From positions 3,286,001-3,350,000 of the forward strand of contig NZ_CP133720.1 in NCBI RefSeq assembly GCF_031326225.1: a DNA stretch of 64,000 nucleotides, written 5' to 3'. Below the pieces are notes generated by a model. That model was not told the DNA's origin. It searched no databases and saw nothing but the letters and a program-made list of their open reading frames with translations. Source of the DNA: Undibacterium cyanobacteriorum. GTDB taxonomy: Bacteria > Pseudomonadota > Gammaproteobacteria > Burkholderiales > Burkholderiaceae_D. A program made the position numbers and the translations under genes. This document shows, piece after piece, positions 53,126 to 61,401 of this stretch; positions within the stretch are counted from its first letter, which is position 1; each line of letters opens with the position of its first letter.

Positions 53126-53164
53126 CAACCTATCCTTTGTGATACCGCATCAGCGTACAGACTA

Positions 53165-55228
53165 TCAAGCATAAAACCAAATCGCACTATACGGTGCAAT
53201 TTTGATCTGACGCTCCGCGTCATACCATGCCGAATCTGGGTCGAGGCTATGATGACGCCTTTGCTGCAAATCGTACTCACTCGATGAGTTTACAAGGCCT
53301 GCGGAACGCATACCTTGCTGCGCAAGCTCAGCAGCGATGATCTGCTCGTTCTCTGAAAAATTAAACAAGCAAAATACATCCTGGTGGTGGTCAGCCTCCG
53401 AACGACGGCGAACAAAACCCAACACCGCGGGATTGTTCAAATTCACCACGTGGCGTGAGGCGTGCGCAGCCAAGGCAGGAAGAGCTCGACGTTGCTGTAT
53501 CAGGCGTCGCAAATTCTGGAAAATTTCCTCACTTACCGTGATGTTCGCATCCGCGCTCTGACCATCATCATGCCTTGCACGCCGTACAGCCTGCACATCA
53601 AAAAAGGGGCGCTGCAACCAACGCGCATCGTGACGACGTTGAGGATCATTTTGGTAGTCGAGCTCATTGGTTTGCCCAAGTTCATCACCCATGTACAACA
53701 AAGGCATACCGCCGAAGCTAAACGCTAAGCTATACAACATCAAGAGGCGTCGCACGGCCATTTCATTACCACGCAATTCTAAACCGTGCACACCACATAA
53801 AGAGGCAGCCATGCCGACCGTACCATGCACCGCAGTCGGATCACTGGCTTGAAAACGACGACCATCGGCAAAGGAATTCTCCTCTTCTGAATAAAAATTC
53901 GACGCCGCTTGCAAGCGTTGCAGCGCACTGGTTTTTACACCTAATTGATCGGCCTTCGTCTCATCTGCATTTCGATCTACATTTCGATTCAACTCAGCAC
54001 GCAATACATTCCAACCGATATCATCGTGACAGCGCACATAATTGAGCCAGGTCGTTTGTTCAGGTAGTGATGGCGTGTTTTCAAAGACGGCAAGGAGCGC
54101 ATCATTTCGCTGTTCCGCCAAGGCGACCCACGACGCTGCCATTAAACTACTGTGATACGCAATATGGCATTCCTTGATCTGTTTTGCACTATCGCCGAGA
54201 TAAGGGGGTAAGTCTGCTGTCGGCACAATCGCTTCTGCCTTCAACAAAACAGCTGGACACACCATCTGCACCACCGCGCGCATGGCTTGCAGGATCCAGT
54301 GCGCCTCCTCTTGATTCATGCAATTGGTGCCGAGCCGCTTCCAGAGAAAGGCCGTCGAGTCCAAACGAAAAGCTTCAATGCCCCAGTTCGCCAATTGCAA
54401 CATGGCTTTCACCATCTGCAGCAAGACTTGTGGATTGGCATAATTTAAGTCCCATTGAAAGGGATAAAAAGTCGTCCAAACCCAACGCTGAAGACCGGGC
54501 ACCCAAGTAAAATTACCAGGCGCGGCTTGAGGGAAAATTTGCCCCAAGCTTTGCTCATAGCGATCGGGTATTTCTCTGTTTTCAAAAATATGGAAGAACG
54601 CTTGGTAATCAGGGTCACCTTGTTGCGCAGCCAAAGCCCAAGCATGATCATCCGCAACATGGTTCAAAACCAGATCTGAACACAGGGAGATGCCGGCAGC
54701 GCGCAAATCAACACACAGTTGCCGTAAATCGTCCACTGTGCCGAGTTCCGTTTGCACTTCCTCAAAACTTGAAACGGCGAATCCACCATCATTCTCACCG
54801 GCACGGGCACGCAAAAATGGCAGCAAATGCAGATAGCGTACGCCCAGCTCTTGTAAGTGCGGAATCCGATCACGCACTCCATTCAAGTTGCCAGCAAAGC
54901 GATCCACATAGGCACAGTAAGCCAGCATATCTTGCTGACAAAACCAATTGCCATTGGCGGCACGCTGGCGATCGAGTTCGATCAATTCGTCAGCACGTTC
55001 GAGTAGCGCCTGCTGCAGGGCGCCTTTCATATTGGCGAGCAGTGTTGACGACTGCGATTCACCATAAATGCGCTGCAAACACTGTTCGAGCGTCGCCCCA
55101 TGCGCCGACCAACGCTGATCGAACAGTGCTGTGCGATCTAAAGCGAAGTTGGATGAATCGACGTTTGAATGAGCGGCAATCATAATAGGCATGGATCGGG
55201 GTGCAGCAAAGAAAGGGGAAGTCATCAT
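53165..55228 (-). CDS. GH13 amylosucrase / sucrose hydrolase (SuxA-like)
   Basis: 687 residues, no signal peptide, GH13 subfamily 4 type. Catalytic residues: nucleophile Asp in IEAFRLDSTAFLWKRLGT, acid Glu in LLKAEAIVPT, Asp in YVRCHDDIGW. The helical N-terminal domain (about 25-110) and the signature NYVRCHDDIGW match Neisseria amylosucrase and Xanthomonas sucrose hydrolase. It either splits sucrose to glucose and fructose or transfers glucose onto alpha-glucan with release of fructose; the sequence alone does not separate the two. The neighbouring fructokinase fits both. Start 55228 or 55225; no strong ribosome site. Confidence 0.88.
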   Translation of the reverse strand: MMTSPFFAAPRSMPIMIAAHSNVDSSNFALDRTALFDQRWSAHGATLEQCLQRIYGESQSSTLLANMKGALQQALLERADELIELDRQRAANGNWFCQQDMLAYCAYVDRFAGNLNGVRDRIPHLQELGVRYLHLLPFLRARAGENDGGFAVSSFEEVQTELGTVDDLRQLCVDLRAAGISLCSDLVLNHVADDHAWALAAQQGDPDYQAFFHIFENREIPDRYEQSLGQIFPQAAPGNFTWVPGLQRWVWTTFYPFQWDLNYANPQVLLQMVKAMLQLANWGIEAFRLDSTAFLWKRLGTNCMNQEEAHWILQAMRAVVQMVCPAVLLKAEAIVPTADLPPYLGDSAKQIKECHIAYHSSLMAASWVALAEQRNDALLAVFENTPSLPEQTTWLNYVRCHDDIGWNVLRAELNRNVDRNADETKADQLGVKTSALQRLQAASNFYSEEENSFADGRRFQASDPTAVHGTVGMAASLCGVHGLELRGNEMAVRRLLMLYSLAFSFGGMPLLYMGDELGQTNELDYQNDPQRRHDARWLQRPFFDVQAVRRARHDDGQSADANITVSEEIFQNLRRLIQQRRALPALAAHASRHVVNLNNPAVLGFVRRRSEADHHQDVFCLFNFSENEQIIAAELAQQGMRSAGLVNSSSEYDLQQRRHHSLDPDSAWYDAERQIKIAPYSAIWFYA

Positions 55229-55366
55229 CTACAACTTGATTGAAATACAGGCATGATGACTTCGCCTCAAGGCTGGAAAAGCGAAAACTTCAAAAAATAT
55301 TTTTGCTCTGAGCGCGAGTAGAACCGTCGCTATCAGCAACAGTTCCTGCACTCGGAAACCGACTTA

Positions 55367-57670
55367 TTAGAAGGAATACGTCAAACTCGCGCGAACGCTG
55401 CGGCCATTGATCGAGCGTGCTGCATGGCCATCGCCTTCCACTTCGGTATAGCCAATCTTATTGAACAGATTATTGGCATTCAAAGACAGCTTAACGCGAT
55501 CATTCACTTGGTAATTCACGAAGGCATTGACCACACTGAAACCTGGCAAAGTCAAGGTATTAGCATCGTCACCCCAAGACTTGCTGGTTCCTATCCAACT
55601 TGCACCCAAAGTGATATCACCGAGGTTGTAAGTCGGCGTCAGTTGATAAACTGTGCGCGCTTGACGACGTGGCGTTTTACCGATCACCGACTTATCATTC
55701 GCACCAACGATTTCAGCATTGGTCAAGGTCAGACCACCATTCAATCGGAAATCACCAAGACGATAACTGGCTTCCACTTCCACACCTTTTGCATCGTAAG
55801 AATTGGCGGTGAATTTTTGCGTCGTTGCTTCGAAATTCGACTCATCCGTTTTGGCGTGGAACAAAGTCACGAAACTACTCAAGTCACCACTCTTCCATTT
55901 CACGCCAGCTTCCGTTTGCTTCACGATATTCGTACTGATCGGTGTCGTGCCATCGAGCGGATTACCAAACATGACGCGGTCGGCATTGAAGGCAATACCG
56001 TCACTAATACGGGCGAACACAGCAAGATTTTTTTCGATCGAATAGTTTGCGCCCACTGAGTAAGATGTGTGGCTGACGGAGTAATCAATCGTCTTCACAT
56101 TGGCTTGACTGTAGGCTTGACGTACCGCTTGGTTATAAGTGCCACTGGCATCTTGTTGATCACGACGCACGCTCGCATCAATATTCAATGGACCGGATTC
56201 AAAGCCGATCGCTGCATAAGGCGATGTGGTTTTGTATTGCGCATCAATCGCACGGTTACAGCATCCGCCCCACACATCGGTACCTTGTGCTAACAAGCCA
56301 GGTGATCCTGCAACTGTTACGGACGAATTCAAGAGCGCAGGTTTGTCACCAGTCGCCTGCAATAAGTAGTGGTTAAAGTTCCATGTCAATGCAACGTTTT
56401 GCAATGAAGTGAATAAGCCTGCCGTGAAAGTTAACTTCCCATCCGCGGTGGTGATGCTATTGCTAGCCCGTAGATCATTCACCGTACTGCCGAGATCATC
56501 AATCGACGTATTAAACACTGCGGCAGTGAACGCTGCACCGGTATAGGCCTTGCCTGCGTTCGGGCCGGTCGCATAGGTCATATTCTTTTGCGCATTGCCA
56601 TTATCCGCTGGGAAGATCGAAATGAAGCGGCCTGTGTTGGTCGATTTACGGAATTTCTCATCCAAGGTCCAACCACCACCGAGATTCAAAGAGGCTTCAC
56701 CACCAATCGCATTGGTCGTTACATGGAGTCCATCATTGATGTTAGTAGCAATGCGATTATTGTTTTTATCGAGCACGATATCTTTGACCCAATACGGAGA
56801 GTAGAAGCTCGCTTTGCGTGGATCGATGCCGACGATTTCGCTGATATTGCCATTAACCGTTTTGACGGGCACCGGCATATTCATCGGCGTTTTATCATCG
56901 AGGTGTTTGAAGCTCAAACGCACATAACCATTGTCGAGTTCACGCGTGATATTGGCGCGCAATTGACCGCCATCTTCGCCAGTCATACCAGCTGGTCGTG
57001 AGCTATCACCCACACGATAGAAGCCTCCAATAAACATCCGTGTTTTATCGGAGATCGCAGCGCCGTAATCGAAGTCATAGCGCGTTTGATTAAAATCCAA
57101 ACCTTTGCTGATACCGATGCTGCCACCCTTTTCTTTACCGCTCCGCGTAATGAAGTTGATGATACCGCCCGGTGCATTAGTCGCTAAAGTAGAAGCAGAA
57201 CCTCCACGCACTACCTCTAAATGACTCAAACCACCATCGGCACGGACGTACATATCTGGCGTCACGAAGGCCACGTCACCAAACAAGATAATCGGTAAGC
57301 CATCTTCCTGGAACTGTACGTAGCGTGCGCCACCCGCTGAAATCGGCACGCCACGTACAGTCAAGTTCGCGTTCCCCTCCCCCCCGGAAGATTCTGCACG
57401 AACACCTGGAATCGAACGCAAGATTTCCGCCGCATTAGTCGGCGATGCTTGCATGATTTGATCAGCTTCGAGTGTACTGATAGCGACACTCGCCTTCATT
57501 TTTGACTTGCCGATTGGTGAACCCGTGATCACCACCGTATCGAGGTTCAGCCCATTCTTATCTGCTGTGCTTTGCGCTGCGGCACCATTATCTTGAGCCT
57601 GTACGGCCATCGACAACATCGCCAGGGCGACGGCTACACTCAATTTGCGGGGTTGATTTGGCATACTCAT
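55367..57670 (-). CDS. TonB-dependent receptor, sucrose type (SuxB-like)
   Basis: 767 residues with AAGGAG before the ATG. Signal peptide (LSVAVALAMLSMAVQAQ), TonB box LDTVVITGSPIGK, plug with NAAEILRSIPGVRAESSGG and LEVVRGGSASTLATNAPGGIINFITRSG, and a barrel ending RASLTYSF. The plug coding region contains a G7 run (57380-57386 region) at the SSGGEG codons. Location beside the amylosucrase-type gene and LacI gene supports sucrose uptake. A 22-bp palindrome lies about 200 bp upstream. Confidence 0.92.
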   Translation of the reverse strand: MSMPNQPRKLSVAVALAMLSMAVQAQDNGAAAQSTADKNGLNLDTVVITGSPIGKSKMKASVAISTLEADQIMQASPTNAAEILRSIPGVRAESSGGEGNANLTVRGVPISAGGARYVQFQEDGLPIILFGDVAFVTPDMYVRADGGLSHLEVVRGGSASTLATNAPGGIINFITRSGKEKGGSIGISKGLDFNQTRYDFDYGAAISDKTRMFIGGFYRVGDSSRPAGMTGEDGGQLRANITRELDNGYVRLSFKHLDDKTPMNMPVPVKTVNGNISEIVGIDPRKASFYSPYWVKDIVLDKNNNRIATNINDGLHVTTNAIGGEASLNLGGGWTLDEKFRKSTNTGRFISIFPADNGNAQKNMTYATGPNAGKAYTGAAFTAAVFNTSIDDLGSTVNDLRASNSITTADGKLTFTAGLFTSLQNVALTWNFNHYLLQATGDKPALLNSSVTVAGSPGLLAQGTDVWGGCCNRAIDAQYKTTSPYAAIGFESGPLNIDASVRRDQQDASGTYNQAVRQAYSQANVKTIDYSVSHTSYSVGANYSIEKNLAVFARISDGIAFNADRVMFGNPLDGTTPISTNIVKQTEAGVKWKSGDLSSFVTLFHAKTDESNFEATTQKFTANSYDAKGVEVEASYRLGDFRLNGGLTLTNAEIVGANDKSVIGKTPRRQARTVYQLTPTYNLGDITLGASWIGTSKSWGDDANTLTLPGFSVVNAFVNYQVNDRVKLSLNANNLFNKIGYTEVEGDGHAARSINGRSVRASLTYSF

Positions 57671-57866
57671 CTGTGTCTCCTTAGAATTTTTTCGAATTAA
57701 TCACACCTAGTTTTAGATTCGGTTCAGTAACACTGACAAGCGAGCACTTTTGGCACACTGCTGACGCTTCATTCCTCAAACATGCGGCCCATCAATCCGC
57801 ATTCAGAACTTAACAAACATAGCTTTGCCGATTACCGATGGAAGCCATTATGTGTGCTTTTTCGGC

Positions 57867-57888
57867 TTTATGCAATCGATTGCATAAA
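57867..57888. promoter_or_regulatory. 22-bp perfect palindrome, LacI-type operator
   Basis: A perfect palindrome with core TATGCAATCGATTGCATA, about 200 bp before the sucrose receptor start and downstream of the LacI gene. The central CG flanked by matching arms is the LacI-family form. The LacI protein at 58249-59283 is the likely binder. Confidence 0.75.
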
Positions 57889-58125
57889 CTTTCTATAGTG
57901 CGCCGCATATAAGCCTTAGAAAAAAGCTCGCATTCAGCGCGAAAAGGAGTATCCTCGATCAGCTCCCGATCTTACTCAGAATTCCTTACAAGATAAGGAC
58001 AAAATCATTATTAAACAATAGCTTACGATAAAACTAGGATGATGATGCAAGCCCCAAAAAGGGTGAAGACAAGTATGAATTATTGCATCGCACCAATTTG
58101 CACGATTTTCGACTGTGGCAATCAT

Positions 58126-58160
58126 GCAATTGCCTGCAAACCGCATTGCAAACGGTTGCA
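58126..58160. promoter_or_regulatory. Further LacI-type half-matches upstream of the sucrose receptor
   Basis: TGCAAACGGTTGCA (58147-58160) is an imperfect match to the palindrome at 57867, and GCAATTGC lies at 58126-58133. They are 240-290 bp upstream of it and close to the LacI stop codon. The rest of 57671-58248 holds no credible gene; a 75-codon minus-strand frame at 57976-58203 lacks a ribosome site and covers these sites. Confidence 0.5.
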
Positions 58161-58248
58161 TAAAATAAGAAATGAGCATGACTTGCGAGCTCGCATCTAG
58201 CAAGCAAGCACGCTCAACATGGGCATTTTGGAGGGATCTAAAAAAGAC

Positions 58249-59283
58249 TTAACTCGATTGCCGCGCAACCAAGGTCGTTTCGAGCAATTGTGGACCAGTC
58301 GTGTTTTGTTCTGACAAGGCTAAGACTGCGCTAACGAGCGCCTCACCAGCCGCCGCAATTGGCTGCCGTATGGTGCTTAAGGGAGGATGAAAATAACGCG
58401 CCAAAGCGATGTCGTCGTAACCAACCACTGCCACGTCCTGCGGCACCGCCAAGCCACTTGCGCGAAATAAGTTAATGGCGGTCATCGCCAACAAATCACT
58501 GCAAGCGAAGACGGCGTCGAAAGTGACGCCACGCGACAGTAAAGTTTCAACAGCCCAGCGACCACCCTCTTCAGTAAAAGCGGCAGACAATACGAGATTA
58601 GGATCGACCGCCATGCCAGCCGCTTGCAAAGCTTGGCAATAGCCCTGATAACGGTGCGCTACTTCCGGCAGTTGCGTATCACCAAAAAAAGCAATGCGTT
58701 TTTTGCCCGCATCGATCAGATGCTGACAGGCCAAGCGACCACCAGCCACGTTGTCACTACCAACCGTCACGTAAAGCTGCTGCGGTATTTGCGCACCCCA
58801 GACCACGATAGGCACTTTGCGCGCCGCCATTTGATTGAGTTGATCATGATGGCGCCACTGGCCGATCAGAATCACGCCAATCGCACGGCCTGTATCGTAA
58901 ATTTGCGCTGCCGCATCGAGCTCTTCCGCACTCACGCGCGTCAACAACATATCGTAGCCACGCTCAGTCAATGCATCGGCGATGCTACCGATAATTCCCA
59001 AGAAAAATGGATCAGAGAGGTGCTGATGACTCGCCGTATCAAACGGCACCACCACCGCAACCGTTTTATTTTGCTTCAGCCTTAAATTCTGCGCGCCGAC
59101 ATTGATCGAGTAGTTTAATGACTTCGCTAAGGCTTCGATGCGTTGACGCGTTTCCTCGCCAATCAAGGGGCTCTTACTCAATGCACGCGACACCGTCGAT
59201 GTTGAAACACCCGCCAGGCGCGCGATATCAGCCATTTGTAGGCGGCGCTGATCTTTGGATTCGGAAGAAGCTTTCTTAGTCAT
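58249..59283 (-). CDS. LacI-family regulator of the sucrose locus (SuxR-like)
   Basis: 344 residues from the ATG at 59283; a GTG at 59325 would add a Cys-rich stretch and is unlikely. HTH QMADIARLAGVSTSTVSRALSKSPLIGEETRQRI, hinge SLNYSINVGAQNLRLK, then a sugar-binding sensor domain ending in the usual VAVVGYDDIALARYFHPPLSTIRQP. It is upstream of the receptor gene on the same strand and probably represses it through the palindrome at 57867. The ligand is presumably sucrose or a derivative. Confidence 0.9.
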   Translation of the reverse strand: MTKKASSESKDQRRLQMADIARLAGVSTSTVSRALSKSPLIGEETRQRIEALAKSLNYSINVGAQNLRLKQNKTVAVVVPFDTASHQHLSDPFFLGIIGSIADALTERGYDMLLTRVSAEELDAAAQIYDTGRAIGVILIGQWRHHDQLNQMAARKVPIVVWGAQIPQQLYVTVGSDNVAGGRLACQHLIDAGKKRIAFFGDTQLPEVAHRYQGYCQALQAAGMAVDPNLVLSAAFTEEGGRWAVETLLSRGVTFDAVFACSDLLAMTAINLFRASGLAVPQDVAVVGYDDIALARYFHPPLSTIRQPIAAAGEALVSAVLALSEQNTTGPQLLETTLVARQSS

Positions 59284-59496
59284 GAAATTTCGAAACGGTG
59301 GGCACAATTTTGAACACGAGCACACATGTTCAATGACGCTCGATTATAGTGTAAGTGCGAATCATCGTTACAGCTTTTAAGCACCTCAAACCTACGACAC
59401 CAAATCAGCGCCATAACATCAGCAAGCCAAAGCAAGCAAAGGCTGGTGCAAACAAAAAAGACTAAGAGGGAATTTGCGATTCAAATGTTTCGGACG

Positions 59497-59532
59497 AAAA
59501 AAAAAGACTTGGCAAGCCAAGTCTTTTTTATT
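59497..59532 (-). terminator. Terminator of the downstream tRNA-Lys
   Basis: GACTTGGC / GCCAAGTC stem with a short loop, followed on the minus strand by nine T. The A-run on the other side allows activity in both directions. Confidence 0.85.
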
Positions 59533-59533
59533 T

Positions 59534-59609
59534 TGGTAGGCCGTGCGGGATTCGAACCTGCGACCAACGGATTAAAAGTCCGCTGCTCTACCAGCTGAGC
59601 TAACGACCC
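59534..59609 (-). tRNA. tRNA-Lys (anticodon TTT), copy 1
   Basis: 76 nt. On the minus strand GGGTCGT pairs with ACGGCCT (including G-U pairs at positions 1-72 and 4-69), D-arm AGCTC...GAGC, anticodon loop CTTTTAA, T-arm CGCAGGTTCGAATCCCGC, encoded CCA. Identical to the copy at 59750. Confidence 0.95.
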
Positions 59610-59700
59610 AAAACTTTTTCAGTTTATTGCATTACTTACTGCATTACTTATTACATTAATTTATCACGTCATTTCAAAGCAAAATACTAAGATTTCGTGA
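59610..59700. repeat. Short 12-bp repeats between the two tRNA-Lys genes
   Basis: GCATTACTTACT, GCATTACTTATT and ACATTAATTTAT follow one another at about 59628-59665. Similar TTACTTACTAC words fill the repeat at 9871-9982. Confidence 0.4.
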
Positions 59701-59704
59701 CAAA

Positions 59705-59737
59705 TAAAAAAGACTTAGATTTTCACCTAAGTCTTTT
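59705..59737 (-). terminator. Terminator of the upstream tRNA-Lys
   Basis: GACTTAG / CTAAGTC stem with an ~8-base loop, followed on the minus strand by TTTTTTATTTG. It separates the two tRNA-Lys genes, so the downstream copy probably needs its own promoter or read-through. Confidence 0.75.
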
Positions 59738-59749
59738 CCACTGAATTCG

Positions 59750-59825
59750 TGGTAGGCCGTGCGGGATTCGAACCTGCGACCAACGGATTAAAAGTCCGCT
59801 GCTCTACCAGCTGAGCTAACGACCC
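59750..59825 (-). tRNA. tRNA-Lys (anticodon TTT), copy 2
   Basis: 76 nt, identical in sequence to the copy at 59534-59609, with encoded CCA. A consensus promoter lies just upstream. Confidence 0.95.
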
Positions 59826-59836
59826 GAAAGAACGAA

Positions 59837-59865
59837 ATTATAGAATGATTCTATGATACTGTCAA
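59837..59865 (-). promoter_or_regulatory. Consensus sigma-70 promoter of tRNA-Lys
   Basis: On the minus strand, TTGACA (59865-59860), a 17-bp spacer, and TATAAT (59842-59837): an exact match to consensus. Transcription would begin near 59830, just before the tRNA at 59825. Confidence 0.9.
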
Positions 59866-59878
59866 TTCCATAGCCAGA

Positions 59879-60640
59879 TTATTTTGTCAGAGGCAAGCGA
59901 CTCTTCGCTGCTTGCGCGGCATCCGTACCTGGGAATTTGGCCATGACCGCTTCCAATGTCTTACGCGCTTCCTTCTTATCCTTCAAATCAATCTGACATG
60001 CTGCAATATTCAACATGGCATCGGAAGTTTTAGGGCTGTCAGGATAGTTTTTCAACAAGGTTTGCAATGCCGAAATCGTGTTCTTGCAATCACGTTGTGC
60101 ATAATAGGAGTTACCCAACCAATACTGCGCTTGGCTCGAGAAAATCGAATTGGCGTAACTGACGTTAAAACTCGTGAAGGCGGCCGCTGCGTTCGCGTAT
60201 TGACCTGCCTTATACAAATTCATCGCCGCATCAAAAGCTCTTTGTTCGCTTTGCTCAATCGTCACCTCACGACCATCGACACTTAATTTTTTCGGTTCAA
60301 GTGCCCGCAAACGTTTGTCCAAATCGTTGTAGAAGTCTTGCTGACGCTTCTGCGCATTGGCGAGCTCGTTCATCAACACTTCAATTTGGCCGCGCAGAGC
60401 TGCGATTTCAGAGCGCAATTGTTCGTTCTGATTATTCAAATCGAGCAAACTCGTCTTATCAGCCTTTTCATCCAACTTCGCATCAAGTTTAGTGTTCAAT
60501 GCAGTGATCTTGGCGCGCAAATCCAAAATGGCTTTACGTGCTTCCTCGTCATCGAACAAGCCAGGCCCCGCCAACGCAGGCAAACTCAAGCATGTAAATA
60601 AACCGACTAGTACGTGCTTACGAAGCTTCAACAAATTCAT
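59879..60640 (-). CDS. cpoB: Cell division coordinator CpoB (YbgF)
   Basis: 253-residue periplasmic protein that links Tol-Pal constriction with peptidoglycan synthesis. Signal peptide (HVLVGLFTCLSLPALAG), a coiled coil (about 30-110, LNTKLDAKLDEKADKTSLLDLNNQNEQLR in part), then TPR repeats (QRAFDAAMNLYKAGQYANAAAAF, AQYWLGNSYYAQRDCKNTISAL, KTSDAMLNIAACQIDL). It is the last gene of the tolA-tolB-pal-cpoB row. Confidence 0.95.
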   Translation of the reverse strand: MNLLKLRKHVLVGLFTCLSLPALAGPGLFDDEEARKAILDLRAKITALNTKLDAKLDEKADKTSLLDLNNQNEQLRSEIAALRGQIEVLMNELANAQKRQQDFYNDLDKRLRALEPKKLSVDGREVTIEQSEQRAFDAAMNLYKAGQYANAAAAFTSFNVSYANSIFSSQAQYWLGNSYYAQRDCKNTISALQTLLKNYPDSPKTSDAMLNIAACQIDLKDKKEARKTLEAVMAKFPGTDAAQAAKSRLPLTK

Positions 60641-60711
60641 TTTCCACCCTCATTTTCAGTCAAACCAAACAGAAAGCATCTCAGTACACAAAAGTACATG
60701 ATCCCAAAACA

Positions 60712-60748
60712 AAACGGACTTTGCAGTATGACACCGCAAAGTCCGTTT
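60712..60748 (-). terminator. Hairpin between pal and cpoB
   Basis: AAACGGACTTTGC / GCAAAGTCCGTTT, a perfect 13-bp stem with an 11-base loop; on the minus strand it is followed by TG-TTTTG. It may act as a partial terminator, lowering cpoB relative to pal. Confidence 0.6.
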
Positions 60749-60797
60749 GATAAGTCTGTCTTACGACAATTCTACTTAATCATCCAAAGTGGATCGA

Positions 60798-61325
60798 TTA
60801 TTTTTTGTAGATGATGTCAGAACGACGATTTTGAGCCCAAGAAGCTTCATCGCTGCCAGTTGCACGTGGTTTGTCTTTACCCAAAGACACCGCTTCAACT
60901 TGCGCTTCTTTCACGCCCAACAAAGCCAATGCCTTACGCACTGCTTCTGCACGTTTTTGACCCAAAGCGATGTTGTACTCACGGCCACCGCGTTCGTCAG
61001 TATTACCTTGAACCAAGATAGAACGATTTGGGTTTGCAACCAAGAATTTTGCGTGGCCTTCGATGACTGGCTTGTACTCATCTTTGATATCGTACTTGTC
61101 ATAGTCGAAGAACACTTCTGTTTTCACACCTTGTGGACCATTTGTTGTATCAACTACGTCAGCTTTAACTGTTTTTACTTCTGGCTTCGGTTCTTCCTTG
61201 ACCATCGGTTTTTCAACAACTGGTACTGGTTTTGGTTCTTCTTTGATTGGTGTGCTGCACGCAGAAAGCAAAGCTACGCTTGCAATCATCATAGCCAATG
61301 TCTTCGATACAGTAGTGAAACGCAT
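60798..61325 (-). CDS. pal: Peptidoglycan-associated lipoprotein Pal
   Basis: 175 residues. Lipobox LLSAC with lipidated C23; a Pro/Lys/Glu-rich linker (about 28-55); then an OmpA-like domain holding outer membrane to peptidoglycan: VFFDYDKYDIKDEYKPVI, VQGNTDERGGREYNIALGQKRA (DAP-binding), and the ending QNRRSDIIYK. Length is usual. It follows tolB by 76 bp. Confidence 0.97.
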   Translation of the reverse strand: MRFTTVSKTLAMMIASVALLSACSTPIKEEPKPVPVVEKPMVKEEPKPEVKTVKADVVDTTNGPQGVKTEVFFDYDKYDIKDEYKPVIEGHAKFLVANPNRSILVQGNTDERGGREYNIALGQKRAEAVRKALALLGVKEAQVEAVSLGKDKPRATGSDEASWAQNRRSDIIYKK

Positions 61326-61401
61326 AAATTTCTCCTGTTAATAAATTACAAACTTCAAATCCAATTTCTTGCAAATATATCGTAAAACTAAAAACACGCT
61401 A

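Noticed and set aside
57976..58203. 75-codon minus-strand frame between the LacI and sucrose receptor genes
   Set aside because: It lies over operator-like repeats in a promoter region and has no ribosome site or known pattern.
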